Shown in pieces: positions 35,538 through 43,729 of a stretch of DNA of 64,000 nt. The stretch covers positions 1-64,000 of the forward strand of contig NZ_JAFREL010000002.1 of assembly GCF_017377655.1 (NCBI RefSeq), given 5' to 3'. This stretch comes from Candidatus Enterococcus ferrettii. GTDB lineage: Bacteria > Bacillota > Bacilli > Lactobacillales > Enterococcaceae. A program made the position numbers and the translations under genes. The first letter of the stretch is position 1, and the number at the start of each line of letters is the position of its first letter. Under the pieces are notes generated by a model that was given only the letters and a program-made list of their open reading frames with translations, was not told the origin of the DNA and ran no database searches.

Positions 35538-36201
35538 ACAAATAACTCCTCCCTTTTTTACAGTTAGCCCTAAATCTTACTTAGTAGGTAACGAACTAAT
35601 AGAATTAGCAAAAATGACGGACGAATTAGCCGAAAAACATGAATCTTCTATCTTTTTTGTAGCACCAGCGGCTGAGTTGGTGAACATCGTGCAAAATACT
35701 GAACATGTGATTGTGACGGCACAAACGGCAGATGCTAATGGATTGGGGAGAGGAATGGGGAGAACCCCCTTAGAGTCTTTAAAAGCAAATGGTGTTGAGG
35801 CAACTTTCTTGAATCACATGGAACATCCATTAACTATTAAAGAATTGAGTACGACAATCAAGCGAGCAAAGGAATTAGGAATTATCACCATTGCCTGTGC
35901 AGATACACCAGAGGAATCAGCAGCAATTGCCACTTTAGATCCTGATATCATCTTATGCGAACCGGATTGTTTAGTAGGTACTGGAACAGTGAGTGATGAA
36001 TCCTACATTGCTGAGACGATTGCGGCAGTGCGGGCAGTGAACTCTGAAATCTTGATCATGGAGGGTGCGGGGATTACTTGTGGTAAAGATGTTCGGCGTT
36101 TGCTCAAATTGGGTGCTCAAGGGACAGGGATTTCCAGTACGTTGGCATTAGCAGAAAATAAAAATGAGCTGCTGACGGATTTACTAGGAGCGTTAAGATA
36201 A
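35527..36201 (+). CDS. Triose-phosphate-isomerase-family protein
   Basis: A 224-residue TIM-barrel isomerase of the shorter, archaeal-like or tetrose/pentose-acting TpiA branch: NHMEHPLTIKELSTTI (with the catalytic His), the catalytic Glu in ILCEPDCLVGTGTVSD and a phosphate-binding GTGISS end. It starts 11 bp inside the kinase gene. It would interconvert triose phosphates, or analogous tetrose phosphates, made by the aldolase encoded next. Classical TpiA is about 250 residues; this divergent form suggests a pathway-specific role. Confidence 0.78.
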   Translation: MKREQITPPFFTVSPKSYLVGNELIELAKMTDELAEKHESSIFFVAPAAELVNIVQNTEHVIVTAQTADANGLGRGMGRTPLESLKANGVEATFLNHMEHPLTIKELSTTIKRAKELGIITIACADTPEESAAIATLDPDIILCEPDCLVGTGTVSDESYIAETIAAVRAVNSEILIMEGAGITCGKDVRRLLKLGAQGTGISSTLALAENKNELLTDLLGALR

Positions 36202-36222
36202 CGTAAGGAGAGTGAACAAAAA

Positions 36223-37056
36223 ATGCCATTAGTTAACGGCAAGTTATTAGTAAATTTTATTCAAGAACAACAGGTAATGGGAGGCGCTTTTAATACGACC
36301 AATTTGGAAACGACAGTTGGGATTTTAGATGCCATTGAAGAAACAAAAATTCCAAGCTTTATCCAAATCGCTCCTTCAAATATTGAGTTAGCAGGTTACG
36401 AGGGAATCGTGGAAATGGTAGAACGCAAAGCTAAGCAAATGGATACACCAGTAGCTTTGCATTTAGATCATGGTAAAAAGATGGAAGACTTTAAAGCAGC
36501 GGTTCGAGCAGGATTTACTTCTGTAATGATTGACGGAGCTGAGTTTGATTTTGAAGAAAATATTCGCTATACCAAAGAAGCAGTAGATTTTGCGAAAGCT
36601 TATGGTGTTCCTGTTGAGGCGGAATTAGGCGCGATCAAAGGAAAAGAAGACGATCATGTCAATGAAGCGGATTGCAAGACCGATCCAAAGCAGGTAAAGG
36701 AATTTGTTGAGCGAACAGGCTGTGATTTACTTGCCGTTTCAGTGGGAAATGTACATGGAATGGATGAAGAGCCTTGTATTGATTTTGATTTATTAGCAGA
36801 GATTGAAAAAGAATCTCCTGTCCCACTGGTTATCCATGGCGGTTCAGGGATTGCTTCCGAGCAGCTGCAGAAAATGAAAGATTACAATGTAGTGAAGATC
36901 AATGTAGCCAGTGAATTGCGGCAGAGCTATATTCAAAGTATCGGCCATGCTTACGATGAAAATCATCAAGAAGCGAATTTAATCGCGGTTTTAACCAGTG
37001 CAAAAAATTCTGTCCAAAAGAAAACTATTGAAAAAATCAAAGAGTTGAATGATTGA
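36223..37056 (+). CDS. Class II ketose-bisphosphate aldolase (third copy)
   Basis: A 277-residue zinc aldolase with FNTTN, HLDHGKKM, MIDGAEFDF, VEAELG followed by GKEDDHV, NVHGMD and IHGGSG. It resembles the 2081 aldolase more than the 10515 one, sharing the GKEDDHV insertion and the start (M-x-LVNG). It ends the glucitol-type PTS operon. Confidence 0.88.
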   Translation: MPLVNGKLLVNFIQEQQVMGGAFNTTNLETTVGILDAIEETKIPSFIQIAPSNIELAGYEGIVEMVERKAKQMDTPVALHLDHGKKMEDFKAAVRAGFTSVMIDGAEFDFEENIRYTKEAVDFAKAYGVPVEAELGAIKGKEDDHVNEADCKTDPKQVKEFVERTGCDLLAVSVGNVHGMDEEPCIDFDLLAEIEKESPVPLVIHGGSGIASEQLQKMKDYNVVKINVASELRQSYIQSIGHAYDENHQEANLIAVLTSAKNSVQKKTIEKIKELND

Positions 37057-37066
37057 TTTTTCAATC

Positions 37067-37097
37067 AAAAAGCCAGCAAAATGTTGTTGGCTTTTTT
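37067..37097 (+). terminator. Terminator of the glucitol-type operon
   Basis: AAAAAGCCA (37067-37075) pairs with TGGCTTTTT (37088-37096) and continues into T residues, 10 bp after the aldolase stop. Confidence 0.85.
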
Positions 37098-37291
37098 TAG
37101 TGAGCAAAGTCTGGTGACCCAAAGAAAAATCAACAATTAATCGAAAGAGAATAAATGATTCACTGATACCTTTCAAATTTTTCGTTCAGGAACGATCATC
37201 CTGTGTTTCCGGATTGATTTTCCAGCAGGTAAATAAAGTGTGGTAAGTTTCAATGGGAAACAAAAATAAATAAATAGGAGCGTGTTGAATC

Positions 37292-37489
37292 GTGCAAAAT
37301 GTAAAAACATTGTCTGTTCAAGAAATGCAACAAACTATTGGTGGAAGTAGTGCGGATGCAACTTGTGCTATCAATACTGTAGGCGGATACGCAACTGGAA
37401 ATCTAGGTGGTGCCCTTGTTGGTTTTCTTGGTTCATGTGTTCACTGGGGGTATAATAAAAAACCAGTAAACGGATGGACAAAGGTATAA
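37292..37489 (+). CDS. Class II bacteriocin precursor with double-glycine leader
   Basis: A 65-residue peptide. From a GTG at 37292 (AGGAG 10 bp upstream) it begins MQNVKTLSVQEMQQTIGG, a typical double-glycine leader. Cleavage after Gly18 leaves a 47-residue mature peptide rich in Gly and small residues (GGYATGNLGG), with two cysteines that could form a disulfide, and a basic end (NKKPVNGWTKV). GxxxG-like spacing is common in two-peptide class IIb bacteriocins, but no second peptide is seen. No ABC exporter or histidine kinase lies nearby, so export would use machinery elsewhere. Confidence 0.8.
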   Translation: MQNVKTLSVQEMQQTIGGSSADATCAINTVGGYATGNLGGALVGFLGSCVHWGYNKKPVNGWTKV

Positions 37490-37500
37490 AAGGTTAATGA

Positions 37501-37540
37501 AACAAACGCAATCAGATTATTGATTGCGTTTGTTTTTTAT
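37501..37540. terminator. Shared terminator between bacteriocin and convergent gene
   Basis: A perfect 14-bp stem (37501-37514 with 37521-37534, loop GATTAT) is followed by T residues on the plus strand. The stop codon of the convergent minus-strand gene falls within it, so the two transcripts overlap in the hairpin. Confidence 0.85.
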
Positions 37541-37714
37541 ATTTACGAAAAGAAGGTAAAGAAGATTAACTCCACCAAAAGCAACAGCGAAAAATAGTAT
37601 TGTTTTTAAATATTCATGAAAGGAAAATTTTTTTAGAAATAGTAGATCTCCTATTAAAACGAAAAGACTGAAAAAGACTATAGTTTTTGAAATGTCCCTG
37701 ATATTGTTTTTCAA
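37517..37714 (-). CDS. Small membrane protein, putative bacteriocin immunity
   Basis: A 65-residue protein with two hydrophobic segments (about 10-27 and 38-57) and a basic C-terminal end (NIKNKRNQ). A TTG at 37714 is the likely start because AAGGAG lies exactly 9 nt upstream; the earlier TTG (37723) touches that site. Its size, topology and position facing the bacteriocin gene suggest an immunity role, but no family signature confirms it and convergent placement is unusual. Confidence 0.6.
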   Translation of the reverse strand: MKNNIRDISKTIVFFSLFVLIGDLLFLKKFSFHEYLKTILFFAVAFGGVNLLYLLFVNIKNKRNQ

Positions 37715-37812
37715 CAGATACAACTCCTTGTGAATAGCATTCTTGGCTTAAAAATCTTATATGTATTTAGTATGCAGTATCTTTCAAATAAATAGGAAAA
37801 GTATTCCTGAAT

Positions 37813-38082
37813 TCAGGGGAAATTGGTCCTGTATGCTTCTTCTGTGAACTTTAGTGATTCACCAGCCACGGGGTCTCTAATAGAATAAGTGCTGAAGTTA
37901 TAAATAAAGAAACTTTTGTTGAATAGATACCTGCTTGTTTCAAGTAGACATTTCATTTTCAAATAATACTCTTTATCCAAAAGCCTAGAAAACACTAAAA
38001 CGAATAAGATAAATACTAAAGTGCAATAAGGATTTTTTAGTTTGTACTGGTGACGAATCAGTTTTTCTGCTCTAAGTCTCAT
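37813..38082 (-). CDS. Uncertain small membrane protein
   Basis: An 89-residue frame with one hydrophobic segment (about residues 19-36, CTLVFILFVLVF) and an otherwise unremarkable polar part. No ribosome site is visible before the ATG. It may belong to the bacteriocin region or be a chance frame; I do not recognise it. Confidence 0.3.
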   Translation of the reverse strand: MRLRAEKLIRHQYKLKNPYCTLVFILFVLVFSRLLDKEYYLKMKCLLETSRYLFNKSFFIYNFSTYSIRDPVAGESLKFTEEAYRTNFP

Positions 38083-38535
38083 TAAACGCTATATTTTCGG
38101 AAAATTTAGAAAGGGATATTTATTACAAGAGATGTTTTTCTGGTGTGTTCGACAGCGGAGTATAGTAGATGCATGGCTAAATGCATCGCCATCTTTCTCA
38201 AACAGCATATTTTTTCGTAAAGATGAATAGAGTAGAAACATACAGATACTCTATTTTAAAGACGGACAGAAGCTTTTGATTATAGAGGAGTCTCCAATTA
38301 GAACAAGCAACATATATTGCTCTACCAGCTTTTTGCTCTGCCACCTAATTAAACTAAATACTAACAATGACCTATCTCTTATAGATAACTAATATCGCTC
38401 ATTTCTTTTGTCAAAGTGGCTTAAAAAAATGGCTAAAATCGACCTTTAAATTACTACGATCCAGTACAAATTTTCAATATCCGATTTTTACAGTATGTTA
38501 AATCAATACTGTTTAACATACTGTAACTACACACC
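38083..38535. other. AT-rich intergenic stretch, no gene seen
   Basis: No supported gene. Short inverted repeats occur around 38480-38525 (AGTATGTTAA and TTAACATACT flank a CAATACTG core), which could act as a bidirectional stop or operator. Confidence 0.4.
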
Positions 38536-38568
38536 AAAAAAAGCCAGGCTCTCGATAAGCCTGGCTTT
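38536..38568 (-). terminator. Minus-strand terminator
   Basis: A perfect 11-bp GC-rich stem (38540-38550 with 38558-38568, 6-nt loop) is followed on the minus strand by seven T residues. The plus strand lacks a T-run after it. No minus-strand gene of normal size precedes it, so it probably ends the putative small RNA starting near 38915. Confidence 0.75.
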
Positions 38569-38915
38569 GTGTTGCTTCGGAAGGATTTGCTATTCGAATT
38601 TGCTTACTTCTTTACTTCATATACATGTAAAGTATTTAAACGAATTTCTAGATCATAAACATAAATCTTGCTTATATTACTTTTTTTCACACTATTCAGT
38701 TTTACTTACGTTCTATTCTTACGTATCGTTTATTACTTACTTTTGATTCTTTATTCAACTACTGATACGCATTCACTACTTATAAGAAAATACTCTACAC
38801 ATATTATGTTGCTTACTTGGTGAATCTGGTATTACGAACAACTTTACTGTTTACTTTTTTCTTCTACATAATCTATCGAGAAATTCTTCGAATAACAACT
38901 CTCCTCCTTCCTTGT
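38569..38915 (-). ncRNA. Putative ~370-nt small RNA with mini-ORFs
   Basis: Bounded by a minus-strand promoter (-10 TATTAT at 38927-38922, -35-like TTCCCA) and the terminator at 38536-38568. It has no ORF of 60 codons or more but contains repeated GTAAGTAA-like tracts. A 15-codon ORF lies at 38898-38851 behind a strong AAGGAGG site, and a 28-codon frame runs from about 38692 to 38606 (begins VKKSNISKIYVYDLE). It may be a regulatory RNA, a dual-function RNA or a peptide gene. This is inference from the signals only. Confidence 0.4.
38851..38898 (-). CDS. 15-codon small ORF with strong ribosome site
   Basis: Starting at a TTG (38898) it encodes LLFEEFLDRLCRRKK, amphipathic with a basic end. 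GGAAGGAGGAG directly precedes it, though the spacing is short (4 nt). It could be a leader peptide or a small bioactive peptide of the putative RNA. No family known to me. Confidence 0.35.
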   Translation of the reverse strand: MLFEEFLDRLCRRKK

Positions 38916-38945
38916 ATCTATATAATAGCACAGAATTATAGTTTT

Positions 38946-38959
38946 GGGAAGCGTTTACA
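38946..38959. promoter_or_regulatory. cre-like site
   Basis: GGGAAGCGTTTACA matches the degenerate cre consensus at 13 of 14 positions. It overlaps the -35 region of the putative minus-strand RNA promoter and lies about 130 bp before the ATPase gene, so CcpA could repress either. Confidence 0.5.
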
Positions 38960-39089
38960 CTCGGTTATTTTAAGATAGATTTTTGTTGCTTTATGACCAG
39001 TTTTCAAGTTGAATTCTTTGAGATATCAACCAATGCTATGTTATAGTAAGTAAAGAGAGTGAGTTTTTATAACGAAAAGGAGGAATAGG

Positions 39090-41732
39090 ATGGAACCATA
39101 CAAAGAGTCTATTGATGAAATAAAGAAGGAATTCAAAACGGATTTCGATAACGGTTTGACATCTCAAGAAGTTGAAAAAAGACTTAAAAATAACGGTGAA
39201 AATAAGTTTGAGGAAGCGAAGAAAGAATCGGTTGCTAAGAAGTTTTTCCGCAGCCTATCGGACTTTACTACGATTATCTTATTAGTCGCAGCGGTCATTT
39301 CGCTGTACACGGCAATCGCCACCGATCACGGAGATTATTTCGAGAGTTTCTTGATTATTGCCATTGTTGTGATCAATGCCGTTTTATCGATTGTGCAAGA
39401 AGGAAACGCTGAAAAGGCACTATCTGCTTTACAGGACATGAACAAACAAACCTCGCGAGTAATGCGTGATGGAAAAGTAGAAGAAATTGACGCTGAAAAA
39501 CTTGTACCAGGTGATATTGTTCTGTTAGAATCTGGCGCGCTGATTACCGCAGACGCCCGACTCATTGAGGATTCGCAGCTGCGAGTAGAGGAATCAGGCT
39601 TAACTGGTGAAAGTGAACCAGTCATGAAAGAGTCAGATTATGAAACGCAGGAAGATGATTCGTTAGGTGATCGTCTGAATATGATTTATAAAGGATCTAC
39701 CGTCGTAAATGGTCGCGGAAAAGCCGTGATTACTGCTACTGGTATGCAGACTGAAATGGGAAAAATTGCTGGTCTGCTGAATCAGGATCATGAACAAAAA
39801 ACACCATTACAACAACGTTTAAATCAGCTTGGGAAACGCATTAGTATTATCGCGTTAGCTGCCGCAGCTTTAGTATTCATTATTGGTGAACTGCAGGGAG
39901 AACCTGTATTAGAAATGTTCATCACCTCAGTTTCGTTAGCCGTTGCCGCTGTTCCAGAGACACTAACGGTTATCGTTACTTTAACCCTTGCTTATGGCGT
40001 TCAGAAGATGGCGAAGAAAAATGCCATTATCCGCAAATTACCCGCAGTTGAAACATTAGGTTCTGCCGACGTGATCTTGTCGGATAAAACCGGAACCCTT
40101 ACGCAAAATAGAATGCGTGTCCGCCGTGTATGGACGCGTGGAGATTCCGTGGTCGATACTGAAGAAGGTATGACCGATGAAGCGATGGAAGTACTAAGTA
40201 TTGCCGCTCTCAATAGTGATGTCATCGTTGAAACTGAAGACAACGAATTGCTTGTCAAAGGGAATCCAACTGAAGCTGCTATTGTTCGTGCGGTCGAAGA
40301 AAACTATCATACCAAAGCTGAATTGGAAGAAAAGTATCCCCGGATTGCTGAAATACCTTTTGATTCTGACCGTAAAATGATGACGACCGTACATAAGCGC
40401 GGAAAGAAATATATGTCGATTACTAAAGGGGCATTTGACGTACTACTGCCTAAATTCCACTATGGTGATGTAGATCAGGCAGCTGTAGTGAATGACCGAT
40501 TTGGTAAAAAGGCTTTACGCGTAATTGCAGTAGGGTATGCGATCCATGATGAAGAACCAAAAGAGATTACTTCTGAAGCACTAGAAAAAGATCTGCACTT
40601 AATGGGCTTAATCGGGATGATTGATCCACCACGCCCAGAATCAAAACCAGCGATTGCCCGTGCCAAAAAAGCGGGAATCAAAACAGTCATGATTACAGGG
40701 GACCACGTAGTAACTGCCGGTGCGATAGCCAAAGAATTAGGAATCATGGCTTCGCGCAAGGAAGCTATTTCTGGCGCCCAATTACAGAAAATGACTGATG
40801 AAGAATTAGATGAGCAAGTGAGACATTTATCTGTTTATGCTCGAGTGACACCAGAAGATAAAATTCGAATTGTAAAAGCTTGGCAACGAAGCGGCGCAGT
40901 TGTTGCGATGACCGGTGATGGAGTCAATGATGCGCCTGCATTGAAAGCAAGTAATGTCGGAGCAGCCATGGGGATTACTGGTACGGATGTAGCTAAAGGT
41001 GCTGCTGACATGGTATTGACTGATGATAACTTTGCAACGATTGTCGATGCTGTTGCCCGAGGCCGTTCTGTTTATCAAAATATTCGTAAAGCGATCAATT
41101 TCCTGTTGAGCTGTAATATCTCAGAAATCTTTATCGTATTGATTGCCATGCTGCTAGGCTGGGGAGCACCCTTTACTGCTGTTCAACTATTGTATGTAAA
41201 CGTAGTAGCCGATGGTCTTCCAGGATTTGCTCTTGGTCGTGAACCAGCTGAAAAAGGTATTATGGATGAAAAACCGATTCCTCATGACGAGGGGATCTTC
41301 GCTCGTGGATTGTGGCAAAAGATTGCATTAAACGCAATGATTTTCACGATTGTCACTCTAATTGGATTCTATGTTGGCGCATTTGTTAATGAAGTTAGCC
41401 ATTGGATCGCACCAAGTATTGAAGTGGGTCAAACCGTGGCCTTCCTAGTATTGGCGTACTCATCGATCCTGCATGTCTTTAATGTACGCAGCAGCAAATC
41501 GATCTTCCAGGTAAATTTATTAACCAATAAATCGTTGGCACAAATGGCTTTATTAGCTATCAGCATTACCACGGTGATTGCGTTAGTTCCAATTACGCAA
41601 GACCTGTTTAACCTAGTACCAATTGGTTTAACACATTGGATGATTGCGATTGTCTTATCCTTTGTACCAATCATCATCAATGAACTAATCAAGTTTCATA
41701 AAGCACCAGAAATTGATCCAGAAGAAATTTAA
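39090..41732 (+). CDS. P-type cation-transporting ATPase (PMCA/YoaB-like, Ca2+ or Mn2+)
   Basis: An 880-residue P2-type ATPase. In order: N-terminal actuator with ESGLTGES (TGES), membrane helices with the VAAVPETL ion-site motif, the phosphorylation motif SDKTGTLTQ, the nucleotide domain (KGNPTEAA, KGAFD), the hinge TGDGVNDAPALKASNVGAAMG, and C-terminal helices. Length and motifs fit bacterial Ca2+-ATPases; some relatives export Mn2+. A search by eye for a yybP-ykoY Mn riboswitch upstream found none. AAGGAGG precedes the ATG; -35 TTGAGA and -10 TTATAG near 39017-39045 are possible. Confidence 0.9.
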   Translation: MEPYKESIDEIKKEFKTDFDNGLTSQEVEKRLKNNGENKFEEAKKESVAKKFFRSLSDFTTIILLVAAVISLYTAIATDHGDYFESFLIIAIVVINAVLSIVQEGNAEKALSALQDMNKQTSRVMRDGKVEEIDAEKLVPGDIVLLESGALITADARLIEDSQLRVEESGLTGESEPVMKESDYETQEDDSLGDRLNMIYKGSTVVNGRGKAVITATGMQTEMGKIAGLLNQDHEQKTPLQQRLNQLGKRISIIALAAAALVFIIGELQGEPVLEMFITSVSLAVAAVPETLTVIVTLTLAYGVQKMAKKNAIIRKLPAVETLGSADVILSDKTGTLTQNRMRVRRVWTRGDSVVDTEEGMTDEAMEVLSIAALNSDVIVETEDNELLVKGNPTEAAIVRAVEENYHTKAELEEKYPRIAEIPFDSDRKMMTTVHKRGKKYMSITKGAFDVLLPKFHYGDVDQAAVVNDRFGKKALRVIAVGYAIHDEEPKEITSEALEKDLHLMGLIGMIDPPRPESKPAIARAKKAGIKTVMITGDHVVTAGAIAKELGIMASRKEAISGAQLQKMTDEELDEQVRHLSVYARVTPEDKIRIVKAWQRSGAVVAMTGDGVNDAPALKASNVGAAMGITGTDVAKGAADMVLTDDNFATIVDAVARGRSVYQNIRKAINFLLSCNISEIFIVLIAMLLGWGAPFTAVQLLYVNVVADGLPGFALGREPAEKGIMDEKPIPHDEGIFARGLWQKIALNAMIFTIVTLIGFYVGAFVNEVSHWIAPSIEVGQTVAFLVLAYSSILHVFNVRSSKSIFQVNLLTNKSLAQMALLAISITTVIALVPITQDLFNLVPIGLTHWMIAIVLSFVPIIINELIKFHKAPEIDPEEI

Positions 41733-41739
41733 ACCTTCG

Positions 41740-41777
41740 ACGACAAGAAATCTAATCCATTTCTTGTCGTTTTTTTG
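41740..41777 (+). terminator. Terminator of the ATPase gene
   Basis: ACGACAAGAAA pairs with TTTCTTGTCGT (41760-41770) followed by seven T residues. Confidence 0.9.
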
Positions 41778-41998
41778 TTTGAGGTAAAAGCTGGAAAAAG
41801 GGTTGACAATCAAGAAGAATTCATACGATAATAATTTAATAGGATGTTGTCATAATTTAGAACAAATAAAAATTCTAGCTTTAAAGTAAAGAAAATATAG
41901 CAAAGTACGGCTATTTCTGGCTTAAGAGTTTGATACATTCTTATCTAGAAATGAGTTTCAATGTATGCCGGAAGCGGTATTGTTAAAGGAGGGAAAAG

Positions 41999-42886
41999 AT
42001 GTTTCGTTACCGAATAAAAAAACTTTGGAAAGAAAGCTGGCAAAACATTTCGCGGCATCGTTTTCTTTCAATTATGAGCTGGCTAGTAGCAGCGATTTCT
42101 TTACTTTTCTTTAGCTTACTAGTGGTTCTTTTGCTGAATATTAATCACTTTTCACAGCAGGCCAAGGAAAATATTCAAATTCAAGTGTTTGTGAATGCCA
42201 CAGCCGATGAGCCGCGTATCCAAGCATTGGAGCAGGGGATTCAACGCTTAGGAAATATTACTAATGTCACCTTTGTTTCAAAAGATGAGGGCATGAAGCA
42301 AATGGTGGAGCAATACGGTAGTGCTTTTGAAATGCTGGAGGGAGACACGAATCCGTTATATGACCAATTAACAGTAGAGGTTGCTGACAACTCACAGATT
42401 CAAGCAACGTTGCGGCAGATTCGTCAGCTGCCAGATGTATTTCAGGCTACCTACGGCGATGAAGCAGCGGATAACCTGTTGTCTGGACTAAGAAGTGTAC
42501 AGGTCGCAGGCTTTGTCATACTAGCAATCACTTTGCTCTTCACCGGCTTAATCCTCTTTGCTACTCTGCTGATGAGTATCAAAACACGTCAGGAAGAGAT
42601 TCGAACACGAACCTTGCTAGGGGCAACTAAAGGATATATTTATCGACCATTCTTCCTTCAAAGCGTGTTGCTTACTGGATTAGGTGGTTTGGTTGCTGGA
42701 GCAATAGCGCTAGGTGGCTATCATCGTTTCGTAACAAATTGGGTTCGTATACCTATCGGTTATAATTGGATGGGCTTCTCAACCTTAGTACCGTGTATTA
42801 TTGGTGCCAACATTTTACTGGCGGTTATTATTGGTGGAATGAGTGCCAGTATGGCGATCCGCAGCAGTATCAAATATCCAAAATAA
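41999..42886 (+). CDS. ftsX: FtsX-like membrane protein without FtsE
   Basis: A 295-residue protein with FtsX topology: N-terminal span (about 22-45), a large extracellular domain (NIQIQVFVNATADE, VTFVSKDEGMKQM), then three spans near 172-195, 218-240 and 265-287. In FtsEX, FtsX couples the FtsE ATPase to cell-wall hydrolases. Here no FtsE gene is adjacent and the gene is bracketed by its own terminator, so it is likely an extra paralogue rather than the housekeeping copy. AAAGGAGGG precedes the ATG. Confidence 0.82.
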   Translation: MFRYRIKKLWKESWQNISRHRFLSIMSWLVAAISLLFFSLLVVLLLNINHFSQQAKENIQIQVFVNATADEPRIQALEQGIQRLGNITNVTFVSKDEGMKQMVEQYGSAFEMLEGDTNPLYDQLTVEVADNSQIQATLRQIRQLPDVFQATYGDEAADNLLSGLRSVQVAGFVILAITLLFTGLILFATLLMSIKTRQEEIRTRTLLGATKGYIYRPFFLQSVLLTGLGGLVAGAIALGGYHRFVTNWVRIPIGYNWMGFSTLVPCIIGANILLAVIIGGMSASMAIRSSIKYPK

Positions 42887-42891
42887 ACAAT

Positions 42892-42930
42892 GAACCGGAA
42901 GGATCTTTTTTAACAGATACCTTCTGGTTT
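42892..42930 (+). terminator. Terminator of the ftsX-like gene
   Basis: AACCGGAAGGATC pairs with GATACCTTCTGGTT, followed by a T-run, just after the stop codon. Confidence 0.8.
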
Positions 42931-43729
42931 TTTTGTGCTCTCTAGGAGGTACCTAGTAAGTCACGAGTGGGACTGGCTAGGTACTTTTACATATGCTCAA
43001 TTGCAGAGGTTCAGTCCAAGGGGGACAGAGAAATTTTCGGAATACAATGATCTTTCAGCTAAATATAATTAAATATTACTAAGTGGGAGAATAATTTAAT
43101 AATCGTTAAAAAACCAAGGAATAATTTCGGGAATATTTGGAGTATGCGAGGGTTATAAATATAAATTTATTTGATCGCTAAAATTAAAAAATAAAATAGA
43201 TAGTTAGTTGTATTTATAGAGCTTATTTAAGAATGTTTTTTAGATTATAGAGAGAGTGATTACATAAAATTCCGGAGAAAGGGATGTAATTTACAGAGGT
43301 ATAAATGAAAAAAGGTGATTTTTAAACTAAATCGGGACTGTTCCAGTTGTCTATTTGTTATTTTTACTAGAGAAAACAAAAGACAATGCAAAACAACAAA
43401 TATACTAAAAAGTTGTTTTACATTGCATTGATTTTTCTATATTATGAGAAAAGTTGAAAAATATCTTTGAATTAAGGAAAACAGGAAAAAATCTCAGCTT
43501 TAGGTCACATAATTGATACATGCTTTTATCTTTGTATTCTATTCTCTAAAAATTATAAAAGAAAAGATGGGAGAAAGCAACGGTAATTTAAAATTTGCTG
43601 TTACTTTTTTTTATAATCGTCTATTAGAGGGAGTCAAAGTGAGCGAAAACATGGGATTTAGCTTAGAAAATTTTTTGTCTATTCTCGTCAAAATTCGTCG
43701 TCAAACTATTCGAAGGAGTTGGTTATTTT
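42931..43729. other. Gene-free structured region before the recombinase gene
   Basis: No supported gene (an 81-codon frame at 43513 overlaps the recombinase start and lacks a ribosome site). Two structures stand out. One is a hairpin at about 42953-42988, with TACCTAG and CTAGGTA arms enclosing AGTC/GACT. The other is an imperfect repeat at about 43386-43438, CAATGCAAAACAAC with GTTGTTTTACATTGCATTG. The latter could end transcription or be a recombinase site. No direct repeat long enough to call an att site was identified. Confidence 0.4.

Noticed and set aside
38495..38746. 83-codon plus-strand frame
   Set aside because: It runs through a perfect minus-strand terminator hairpin, lacks a ribosome site and has random-looking composition.
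38941..39089. yybP-ykoY manganese riboswitch before the P-type ATPase
   Set aside because: Such riboswitches precede some related ATPases, but the conserved core strings are not found here.
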